Shown one piece after another: positions 7,191-13,428 of a DNA stretch of 15,444 bases. Position 1 is the first letter of the stretch; each line of letters starts with the position of its first letter. The position numbers and the translations under genes are program-made. Origin of the DNA: Clostridiales bacterium (GTDB taxonomy: Bacteria > Bacillota > Clostridia > Oscillospirales > Oscillospiraceae); the NCBI GenBank assembly GCA_004555205.1, contig SFIY01000047.1:1-15444 (forward strand), written 5' to 3'. Under the pieces are notes generated by a model. That model saw only the letters and a list, made by a program, of their open reading frames with translations, searched no databases and was not told the DNA's origin.

Positions 7191-8177
7191 TTACTTCAAC
7201 ACCTCACGCAGTGTCTCGTGCAATGCCTCCTCGCGGATGTCCTTGGCGATGATCACACCATTGGGATCAAGCAGCAGGTTAGAGGGGATGGCACGCACGC
7301 CGTAGAGTGCGGGAATCTCTGAATCCCAGTATTTCAAATCGGAGAGGTGTGTCCAGGTCAGGTGATCGTCGGCGATACCCTTCAACCATTTCTCCCGGTT
7401 GTTATCCAACGAGATACCGATGATCGTGAAGTTCTTGTCCTTGTTCTCTTCGTAGGCCTTCACCACGTTCGGATTCTCGCGGCGGCAAGGCGGGCACCAA
7501 GAGGCCCAGAAGTCGAGCAGCACATATTTCCCTCGGAAATCAGCCAAGGAAACGGAAACACCGGCCGTGTCGGGCAAGGAGAAGTCGGGCGCTACCTGGC
7601 CGATCTGCACCTTCTCTAAGCGGGCGATGATGGCATCCAAGTCCTGCACGTAGGGCGACGAGGCCAACGCCGGAGCCAGTTTCGCACGGGTGGCCTTCAG
7701 CTGATCCAACGGCAACTGATAGGTGAAGTAACGATAGAGGTAGAAGGCGGCCGCCGGATTGTCGGGGTATTGGCTCACCAAGCTGTCGATGCTGAAGCCC
7801 GGGGCGAACACCTTCTCGGCATTCCCCAAGAACAGGTCGTTCACCGCGGAGCCTTTCACGCTTAACGACTCGCCCTCCTTCGTCATGGATACCTCCATCG
7901 GCACGTTCTCCAAGAAGAGCTGCGCCGGATAATTCATCTCCTCCGTGGCCAAGCCATAGAGCAACGGCTGCTCGACGGTTCCCTCGAAGGTGAACTTGCC
8001 GTCGATTACCTCGGCGGTATCGACATCGAAAAACATTTTATTGCGAAATACCTTCAGGAAGACCTTCCCTGTCGGCATGTCGGCTACTTCGCCCTTGATC
8101 ACATATCCCTTGGGTGCCTCTTGGCATCCCATCGCTAACAGCAACGATGCTAATAGCGCTACGCCTAATCCTTTCAT
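7191..8177 (-). CDS. Thioredoxin-like lipoprotein, TlpA/DUF4369 type
   Basis: This is a 328-residue periplasm-facing thiol-disulfide protein. A signal peptide (MKGLGVALLASLLLAMG) ends in a lipobox-like AMGC, with Cys18 as the probable lipidation site. Residues 24-110 form a β-rich DUF4369-like domain (VIKGEVADMPTGKVFLKVF). A helical segment follows (135-190). Residues 193-328 are an AhpC/TSA-thioredoxin fold with APDFSLPD, the redox site WCPPC (227-231), and the cis-proline Pro298 in AIPSN. The CPPC centre suggests a reductant or disulfide-handling role in the periplasm. Many Bacteroidales members I recall are about 360-380 residues and have a longer middle region, so this is on the short side but in frame. 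It stands alone on the minus strand, with a stem-loop after it and a repeat-rich intergenic region before it. No clear promoter was found upstream. Confidence 0.9.
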   Translation of the reverse strand: MKGLGVALLASLLLAMGCQEAPKGYVIKGEVADMPTGKVFLKVFRNKMFFDVDTAEVIDGKFTFEGTVEQPLLYGLATEEMNYPAQLFLENVPMEVSMTKEGESLSVKGSAVNDLFLGNAEKVFAPGFSIDSLVSQYPDNPAAAFYLYRYFTYQLPLDQLKATRAKLAPALASSPYVQDLDAIIARLEKVQIGQVAPDFSLPDTAGVSVSLADFRGKYVLLDFWASWCPPCRRENPNVVKAYEENKDKNFTIIGISLDNNREKWLKGIADDHLTWTHLSDLKYWDSEIPALYGVRAIPSNLLLDPNGVIIAKDIREEALHETLREVLK

Positions 8178-8209
8178 CTTTCTTTTTGCTTTAAAGTGTT
8201 TATCTCGCT

Positions 8210-8248
8210 GAAGATCTGAAACTCGCTTCGCTCAAACAGCAGATCTTC
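8210..8248. repeat. Inverted repeat in the leader of the thioredoxin-like gene
   Basis: GAAGATCTG (8210-8218) and CAGATCTTC (8240-8248) are perfect 9-base inverted repeats with a 21-base spacer. They lie 33 bases upstream of the start at 8177, so in the transcript they would form a hairpin close to the ribosome site. Regulatory function is inference. Confidence 0.5.
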
Positions 8249-8256
8249 TGATCGCT

Positions 8257-8302
8257 CGCCTCTGTCGCTTCGTTTTACGCTCACCAGCTTAGGCCGATTT
8301 TT
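8257..8302. repeat. Interspersed intergenic repeat, copy A
   Basis: This copy contains GCCTCTGTCGCTTCG, TTTTACGCTCACCAGCTTAG and GCCGATTTTT. It matches copy B (8319-8363) 62 bases downstream and copy C (9826-9872) in the next intergenic region. It lies outside any convincing gene. Confidence 0.6.
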
Positions 8303-8318
8303 CAGATCGCCTTCGCTT

Positions 8319-8363
8319 GCCTCTGTTGCTTCGCTTTACGCTGCGCTGCTAAGGCTGATTTTT
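8319..8363. repeat. Interspersed intergenic repeat, copy B
   Basis: This copy contains GCCTCTGTTGCTTCG, CTTTACGCTGCGCTGCTAAG and GCTGATTTTT. It is a direct, slightly diverged copy of repeat A at a 62-base offset. Both copies end in GATTTTT, as does copy C. Confidence 0.6.
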
Positions 8364-8420
8364 TTCAAATGTCTTTGATGACAGATCTTTTCACCTTGTC
8401 CATATCGTTGCTGCTAAGAA

Positions 8421-8589
8421 ATGACTATATTTGTGGCAACTGCGAGCATCCGTGCGGAGGGAGGCGGCGGCACCGCCAAAGATCGTGGAACGGCTTCCAA
8501 AGCATCAGTCCCACACAACATCGCCAACAAGAATAACCCCGTCCCGGATGGAAATGAAGAATTAAATGGATGGGAATGCGAGGAGTCAT
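8421..8589 (+). CDS. Doubtful 56-codon ORF in the intergenic region
   Basis: The frame from ATG 8421 to TAA 8587-8589 encodes 56 residues (start MTIFVATASIRAEGGG, end LNGWECEES). The segment is GC-rich compared with the AT-rich bases after 8590. I do not recognise the product and see no ribosome site. A -7-like TATATTTG overlaps its first codons, which argues that this is transcribed leader, small RNA or a gene remnant rather than a translated ORF. It is listed because nothing else explains this stretch. Confidence 0.2.
8426..8433 (+). promoter_or_regulatory. Orphan -7-like promoter element
   Basis: TATATTTG matches TAnnTTTG and is followed by TGGCAA, as is the -7 box before the DUF6261-like gene (TATCTTTG then TGGCAA). 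No gene starts within the normal distance; the next confident CDS begins at 8676 and has its own promoter. It could serve a small RNA or be a relic of a lost gene. Confidence 0.35.
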
Positions 8590-8594
8590 AAATT

Positions 8595-8626
8595 AATACA
8601 GTTTGTCAATAATACAGTTTGTCAAT
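8595..8626. repeat. Perfect 16-base tandem duplication
   Basis: AATACAGTTTGTCAAT occurs twice in immediate succession (8595-8610 and 8611-8626). Each copy carries a TTTG. The second TTTG (8618-8621) is at the right distance from the downstream -7 box to be the -33 element. Confidence 0.9.
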
Positions 8627-8649
8627 CATTCAATAAATAGTTACTTTTG
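8618..8649 (+). promoter_or_regulatory. Predicted promoter of the lipoprotein gene
   Basis: TTTG (8618-8621), 20 bases, then TACTTTTG (8642-8649) is a full match to the Bacteroidetes -33/-7 promoter. The -7 box ends 26 bases before the ATG at 8676, so the leader is very short. The -33 box lies in the second copy of the 16-base duplication. Confidence 0.7.
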
Positions 8650-8675
8650 CGAATCCTAAAAAACAATCACAAATC

Positions 8676-9803
8676 ATGATGAATATGGCACATTTCAAAG
8701 TTCTTTTTACGACACTCATTACAGGCATATCTATTTTAGCATGTTCCAAAGACGATGACGTTGCTCCAGTCTCTCCTGTTAATCCTGAACCAGAAACACC
8801 CATAGTAGAATTGACGGATTACTCGACTGCGATCAATGATTATGTGGCAACTAAACATATTTTCGTCTTGCAATATAAGCTATCCAACCTTGACGGATTT
8901 ATGATCCCGGACACCGTAAAACAACTGTTGTCCGGCGAAACCATAAAATTTACAGACGGAGGATCGGCAAGCATATCTGCCGATAGAAAGTTTATTGTCA
9001 AAGGAGACATGGCAAACGAAGCACTTATACGCATGTTAAATACCATGGAAAGATCTATGGTTTCAGATGATGTAGTAAGTGAGAGCATTACAGTTTATGG
9101 TAAATGGACAAATCCTCAGAATCCTGATACTACAATCTATACCATGTTTAGAAATGACCGTATTTGGATCGGTCTTTTTAATTACAATTCGGGAGAACAG
9201 TATGAAGAGTACTGGAGTTCAGAAGAATTTACTGATAAGACTATTCCGTATCATGCAGCTTATGGAATAAGTGGGCTAATTCCTTTGAATAAATTCACTA
9301 CTAACACTGTTTCAAAGGACTATTTCGTGCTCCAAACAAAGGAAAGTAATCGGATTATTTTTTGGAAAGAGAATGGCCGTGTAATAGCGTTTAATGGATT
9401 AGTAAGCATTTGGAACTGGTATGACAATTCCTATTTTGTTTCAAGTGATAAAGCGTATCGAGTACTTAAGAAAGATGGTGAAATAGTGGTTGATTTTGCC
9501 GCATATAATCCATTTCCAACTATTTATTATCATGTCAAAAATGTAATTCCTATTAGTTATAAGGAATGCATAGAAATTCAATATAATCATTTTGAAAGGC
9601 GAGACATAACCCAACAACAATGCAGTTGGTTTGTTAATACACCCTTTGAAGCCATGAATGATGCTAAGTATACTTATAATCTTATCCACATAGAGGGTAA
9701 TATTTACACGTTCGAAGGTTCTATGACACTGGTAGACGGTAGCACAAATAAAATAATTTTCAACATAGACATAGATAATGGTTATTTAGAAAAGATAGAA
9801 TAG
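8676..9803 (+). CDS. Predicted lipoprotein of unknown function
   Basis: This 375-residue protein starts MMNMAHFKVLFTTLITGISI and has a lipobox ILAC with Cys23 followed by SKDDD, typical of Bacteroidetes surface or periplasmic lipoproteins. A proline-rich linker (about 31-43, PVSPVNPEPETP) leads into a large domain rich in aromatic residues and predicted β-strands, for example ESITVYGKWTNPQ and YTMFRNDRIWIGLFNYNSGE. I do not recognise the domain, and there is no Sus or fimbrial neighbour to suggest a role. The gene is strongly AT-rich compared with the housekeeping genes on both sides, which suggests recent acquisition or a fast-evolving accessory locus. It has its own promoter and seems monocistronic. 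The start could also be the second or third Met without changing the signal peptide much. Confidence 0.85.
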   Translation: MMNMAHFKVLFTTLITGISILACSKDDDVAPVSPVNPEPETPIVELTDYSTAINDYVATKHIFVLQYKLSNLDGFMIPDTVKQLLSGETIKFTDGGSASISADRKFIVKGDMANEALIRMLNTMERSMVSDDVVSESITVYGKWTNPQNPDTTIYTMFRNDRIWIGLFNYNSGEQYEEYWSSEEFTDKTIPYHAAYGISGLIPLNKFTTNTVSKDYFVLQTKESNRIIFWKENGRVIAFNGLVSIWNWYDNSYFVSSDKAYRVLKKDGEIVVDFAAYNPFPTIYYHVKNVIPISYKECIEIQYNHFERRDITQQQCSWFVNTPFEAMNDAKYTYNLIHIEGNIYTFEGSMTLVDGSTNKIIFNIDIDNGYLEKIE

Positions 9804-9825
9804 AATCTACCACATTACCTTCGCT

Positions 9826-9872
9826 CACCTTCCTCATTCCGCTTTACGCTCACCAGCTTAGGCCGGATTTTT
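9826..9872. repeat. Interspersed intergenic repeat, copy C
   Basis: This copy contains CTTTACGCTCACCAGCTTAG and GCCGGATTTTT and matches copies A and B at 8257-8302 and 8319-8363. Its terminal GATTTTT (from 9866) is also the start of the first unit of the 41-base array, so the interspersed repeat directly abuts or forms the head of that array. Confidence 0.6.
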
Positions 9873-10194
9873 CCTTGCTGTCGCAAAACAGGGAGGCTTC
9901 GCACATGGATTTTTCCTTGCTGTCGCAAAACAAGAAGGTAGATTCGAGGGTTCTTCTTTGGCTGATTGAAACAAGAAAGAGGATGCAATGATTCTGGCTT
10001 GTCGGCGCAAGAAAAGGAGATAGATGCGACGATTCTTCTTTGCCGACTCGAGAAAAGGGGGAAGATGCGATGATTTTTCTTTGGCTGCTCGAAAAAAGGA
10101 GGGGGATGCACTGATTCTGATTGCTTGTCGCCAAAAAACGAGGTAGAATCAACGATTCTGGTAACTTGTCGCACGAGGGGAAGGAAAAATCGCT
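9866..10194. repeat. Degenerate tandem array, about eight units, 41-base period
   Basis: Units start at 9866, 9908, 9949, 9990, 10031, 10072, 10113 and 10154. All spacings are 41 bases except the first (42). Most units begin GATTCT or GATTTTT. Conserved blocks within the unit are TTCTTTG or CTTG, then TCG, an A-run (AAAA-AAAAAA), GGAGG or similar, and GATGC near the end. Sequence between units varies considerably, but the spacing does not. Since 41 is not a multiple of three, the array is not a conventional protein repeat, although minus-strand frames stay open by chance of composition. Several units could form a small hairpin, for example CTTG/CAAG in the units at 9908 and 9990. The array ends about 50 bases before the DUF6261-like promoter. 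Function unknown. Confidence 0.8.
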
Positions 10195-10246
10195 CCGCAA
10201 GGGGTTGTTTTTACCAACAGACGACTCATAATCAACAAGCAATGCT

Positions 10247-10254
10247 TATCTTTG
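10247..10254 (+). promoter_or_regulatory. Predicted -7 element for the DUF6261-like gene
   Basis: TATCTTTG matches TAnnTTTG exactly and lies 62 bases before the ATG at 10317. No TTTG -33 box stands at the normal distance. The leader contains a small hairpin (CAACC TTTC GGTTG, 10264-10277). Confidence 0.55.
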
Positions 10255-10316
10255 TGGCAAAGGCAACCTTTCGGTTGTTGCATTCACTTTATTGTTTCAT
10301 TAAAATTTGCATTGTT

Positions 10317-11102
10317 ATGGCAGAGATTCAAGAAATTTCTTTGGGGCGGATGAACAACGGTGCGCACTACATGTATGTGGCTGACATCCTTGCCCGCGCG
10401 GAGGAACATGCCTCCTTGTCTTCCAAGTTATCGAAGCAGATGACAGCTTTCAAGGCGGCTGTAGAGGAAGAGGATCGTTGCCTGAAACTCTCGCAGAAGA
10501 ACATGCTGACCGACCAGATCGCTGATGCGGATTACGATCGGGACGCACTGTTTGGCATCTACAAGAGTGGGGTGACGCGCTATGCTGACATGCGGAATCC
10601 GGCTTATTCGGCTCCCGCAAAGATTCTGTTACAACATGTCAAGGATTACGGGATCGATCCGCAGATGCAGCTGAATCAGGAAACGGGTTTGCTGATCAAC
10701 TTCACGCATGACCTGGTCGAGAAATACGCTACCGAGGTGGAGGAGTTGGGCTATACGAAGCTCGTTCAATTGCTCCAGGAAGCCAACGAGAAGGTGCGCA
10801 GCCTGACTGCTGAGCGTACGGATGAGCGGGCTAAATCTACTGTGGCTGCCATGAAACAGGCACGCGCGGCGACCGACCTCGCTTACCGAAATTGGGTAAA
10901 GGGTGTGAATGCCTTGGCTATCTTAGAGGGCGATGAGGACTACGCAGAGCTGATCGACTATGTGAATACAGAGATCGTGCAATATAAGCGGCAGGTGCTG
11001 AAGCAAAAGGCATCGAAGTCGGAGAGTGAGCCGGTCACACCTCCCGCACCTGATCCCGAACCCGAGCCGGAACCGGAACCCGAGAATCCGGATGTGGTTT
11101 GA
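10317..11102 (+). CDS. DUF6261-like protein with acidic proline-rich tail
   Basis: This 261-residue protein has no signal peptide or membrane segment, so it is probably cytoplasmic. The body (1-230) looks almost entirely helical and matches what I recall of the Bacteroidetes DUF6261 family: LTDQIADADYDRDALF (64-79), LVEKYATEVEELGYTKLV (133-150), LTAERTDER (163-171) and AYRNWVKGVNALAILEGDEDY (189-209, an aromatic/hydrophobic helix near the C-terminus). The tail (about 234-259) is a low-complexity run of Pro, Asp and Glu, with PEPEPEPEPE-like dipeptide repeats. The frame is open further upstream (to 10125), but the ATG at 10317 follows the promoter and begins the conserved body. No biochemical role is known to me. 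It is preceded by the 41-base array and followed by a strong terminator, so it appears to be a single-gene unit. Confidence 0.8.
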   Translation: MAEIQEISLGRMNNGAHYMYVADILARAEEHASLSSKLSKQMTAFKAAVEEEDRCLKLSQKNMLTDQIADADYDRDALFGIYKSGVTRYADMRNPAYSAPAKILLQHVKDYGIDPQMQLNQETGLLINFTHDLVEKYATEVEELGYTKLVQLLQEANEKVRSLTAERTDERAKSTVAAMKQARAATDLAYRNWVKGVNALAILEGDEDYAELIDYVNTEIVQYKRQVLKQKASKSESEPVTPPAPDPEPEPEPEPENPDVV

Positions 11103-11128
11103 TAAATGATTTTTGTCGCCCCCTATTT

Positions 11129-11163
11129 GTAGAGACGTAGCGCGCTACGTCTCTACTTTTTTT
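11129..11163 (+). terminator. Intrinsic terminator, perfect palindrome plus T-run
   Basis: GTAGAGACGTAGCG (11129-11142) and CGCTACGTCTCTAC (11143-11156) form an unbroken 28-base palindrome, followed by seven T (11157-11163). It stands 27 bases after the DUF6261-like stop and fits rho-independent termination on the plus strand. It is located between convergent genes and, being palindromic, may also form in the minus transcript, but no U-run follows there. Confidence 0.85.
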
Positions 11164-13423
11164 GGGTAGGTAAAAAAATTACTCCGTCCGGATGCTCTCG
11201 ATTGGATTGCGGAGGGCGGTGCGCAGGGCTTGGCCGAAGATGGAGAGGAAGGCAACCACCAAGGAGAGCAGGGCGGCAGATAGCCACAAGTGTCATCAGC
11301 AAGAAACCTTTGGAGAGCTGCCAGAGCGATGCCCGCACGCTGGCTCCCATCACCCGACAGATCGCGATGCGCTTGCGCTGCTGTTCGGTGTAGTAGATGG
11401 ACATGGCCAAGAGACCCAGCATCGAGATCAGCGTAGCGATCACCATGAAGCAGATAACCAACAGCATGGTGTTGCGGGTGCCGGTCAACGCATCGTTCAG
11501 CGCATCCTCGATGTAGGTGGCGGGTAGCTCCTTCGGCATCCCCAATAGCTCCTTCGTTGTTTGCAGGCAGACGGCCTTCACTGCCTGCATCGCCTCCGAG
11601 CGATCGCCACGGATCTTCACCAACTGAAGGGCTGCCTTGCCCGGCTCAAGGATGTAGATCGCATTGTGGCTATCTTCGGAAAATTCCCACAAGGCGGTTC
11701 CACTGCGGTAATTGCGCACGATGCCACACACCGGATATTCCGGCGTTGCCGCCGTGCCACCGATATAGGCGTGCTCGCGGTTCACCCCATAATGCTGCTG
11801 GGTATCTTCGTCGATCCAACATTTCCCGGCTTGCAGCTCCTCGTAAGACTCCATGATCTGAAAACCCAACAGCCGGAAGCAGGTCGTATCCAGCTGCGCA
11901 TAGCGAAGATATGACAGGGACTCTACCCCCTCCTCGTGTACCCCGTAATGCCCCACACTCGAAGGCAGGCTAACCCCCATGCCAACCGACTCCACCTGAG
12001 GCAAAGCTCGCAGGCGATCCGCCAACAGCTGTTGCCTCTCGTGGTTCCGATAGCCCAAGGAGAAGGTCTGGATCTTGATCAGATCAGCCGTCTGATAGCC
12101 GGTCGGCAGCGTGGCCAAATGATGAAACTGTAGCCACATGGTGCCGGCCATCGCCATGAGGCAGGTGCTGATCACGCACTGCACCACGATGAACACCCGG
12201 CTCAGCACCAACTTGCTCTGGAAGCGGAAGGCTCCCTTCATCACGTCGAGCGGCTTGAAGCGCAGCAGGAAGGAGACGGAGATCAACCCCGACACCAACG
12301 AGATGCCGATCCAAAGCCCGACGGCCACCAACCCCACCAAGGGATCTGTCAGCAGGTGAATCTCGGTGGATAGCATCCGGTTGAAGAAGGGCACGCAGAG
12401 CCAGGCAACCGCCAAACCCACCCCGAAGCAGCCCAGGGTGAAGAGCAAGGCCTCAGCAATGTAGCGCCCCATCACCGCCTGCGTGCTGTCTCCCAACAGC
12501 CGACGGGTAGCCATCTCCTTCATCCGTTTCCCCGTGAGGGCGACCGTCAAGTTGATGTAGTTGAACAGGGCCGAGAGCAGCAGCACCAAGGCCAACGCCA
12601 AGAGCAGGTTGACCTGCGCCCGATCACCTTGACGATAGCTATTATAAATCTGGAAATCGGAGAAATAGATCTCATCTGTCGGTGTCAGTGTGGAGCCCCA
12701 AAGGAGGGTATTGCCATCGCCGACCTCCCGGTAATAGTCCCAATAGGTCCTATATTGCTTCAGCAACTTCTTCGCCACCACTGCCGGATCCGCCCCCTCA
12801 TGCAGGGTCACGAAGGCTTGCGTACTCCCGAAGTTATCCATGCGTTCCAGCAAGGGCTCCACAAAGCGCATGTTCACATAGAGGTCGCAGGGTAGCAGCA
12901 GATCTTTCGGTCCGCCATCGGCCACGACCGCCGCCACCGTGTAGAGCTGCTCCCCCATGCGGAGGGTTTGCCCTATCGGATCCGCTGTGCCAAACACCTT
13001 GCTGGCGAAGGAGGCGGTCAGCACCGCATTGTGTTCATCCAACAGTGCCTGTTGCGGGTCGCCACTGATCACTTCATAAGGGAAGAGCGCAAAGAAGCGG
13101 GCATCGACCGACCGGACATAGGTGGAGAAATAGTCGCTGCCAACCAGCACATCCTGATCCTCACAATCGACGAGTCGGGCCCAGCTGTCGATCTCAGCCA
13201 CTGTAGGGAAAAACTCCTCCGGCGTGCCCAAGGTCATGCCATAGAAGTTGCCAGTGCCGATGGCATAGACCTGATGCGCATTGGAGAAACGAGTGCCGAC
13301 CGTATATTCCGAGCGGGCATAGGAGGCCAACAACAGGATAAACCCCAAGGCCACCGAAAGCCCAAACAGCTCTATCAGCGTGTAGAGCTTGTTACGTGAA
13401 AGAAAAACCAAATAACTTTTCAT
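11153..13423 (-). CDS. MacB/FtsX-type ABC transporter permease, C-terminus frameshifted
   Basis: This is the inner-membrane subunit of an ABC exporter. As read, it is 756 residues. TM1 is about 11-36 (LIELFGLSVALGFILLLASYA). A periplasmic MacB-like core domain follows (about 40-265), then TM2 (271-296), TM3 (322-345) and TM4 (362-388). The second half starts with VLSRVFIVVQCVISTCLMAMAG, has a second periplasmic domain, and ends with LLVICFMVIATLISMLGLLAMSIYY and the FtsX-family segment QRKRIAICRVMGAS. Native sequence stops at about residue 714 (FLLMTLVA). The final 42 residues are proline-rich and unrelated, and their stop at 11153 falls inside the DUF6261 terminator stem. The proper end survives in another frame (11179-11280), and about 30 residues between them appear missing, removing most of the last two helices. 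The start is five bases after the ATPase stop. Confidence 0.85.
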   Translation of the reverse strand: MKSYLVFLSRNKLYTLIELFGLSVALGFILLLASYARSEYTVGTRFSNAHQVYAIGTGNFYGMTLGTPEEFFPTVAEIDSWARLVDCEDQDVLVGSDYFSTYVRSVDARFFALFPYEVISGDPQQALLDEHNAVLTASFASKVFGTADPIGQTLRMGEQLYTVAAVVADGGPKDLLLPCDLYVNMRFVEPLLERMDNFGSTQAFVTLHEGADPAVVAKKLLKQYRTYWDYYREVGDGNTLLWGSTLTPTDEIYFSDFQIYNSYRQGDRAQVNLLLALALVLLLSALFNYINLTVALTGKRMKEMATRRLLGDSTQAVMGRYIAEALLFTLGCFGVGLAVAWLCVPFFNRMLSTEIHLLTDPLVGLVAVGLWIGISLVSGLISVSFLLRFKPLDVMKGAFRFQSKLVLSRVFIVVQCVISTCLMAMAGTMWLQFHHLATLPTGYQTADLIKIQTFSLGYRNHERQQLLADRLRALPQVESVGMGVSLPSSVGHYGVHEEGVESLSYLRYAQLDTTCFRLLGFQIMESYEELQAGKCWIDEDTQQHYGVNREHAYIGGTAATPEYPVCGIVRNYRSGTALWEFSEDSHNAIYILEPGKAALQLVKIRGDRSEAMQAVKAVCLQTTKELLGMPKELPATYIEDALNDALTGTRNTMLLVICFMVIATLISMLGLLAMSIYYTEQQRKRIAICRVMGASVRASLWQLSKGFLLMTLVAICRPALLGGCLPLHLRPSPAHRPPQSNREHPDGVIFLPTQKK
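11179..11280 (-). pseudogene. Out-of-frame native C-terminal end of the permease
   Basis: Read from about 11280, this frame gives SAALLSLVVAFLSIF, GQALRTALRNPIESIRTE and a TAA at 11181-11179. A final hydrophobic helix followed by a short basic tail ending in 'NPxxSIRTE' is the standard ending of Bacteroidales FtsX-like permeases. It is in a different frame from the upstream permease codons and has no start of its own, so it is the displaced last exon-like piece of the same gene. The junction lies at about 11278-11287. Confidence 0.85.
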
Positions 13424-13428
13424 CGTGC

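Noticed and set aside
9866..10194. CRISPR array
   Set aside because: There is no conserved direct repeat alternating with unique spacers; similarity runs diffusely through the whole unit, and no cas genes are near.
9815..10242. Two long overlapping minus-strand open frames (119 and 130 codons) across the 41-base array
   Set aside because: They are produced by the stop-poor composition of the degenerate tandem repeat. The period of 41 rotates the frame, the products are low complexity, and no ribosome site or promoter is evident.
10125..10316. 64-codon N-terminal extension of the DUF6261-like protein
   Set aside because: It would begin inside the repeat array, upstream of the promoter at 10247, and the conserved body starts at the ATG at 10317.
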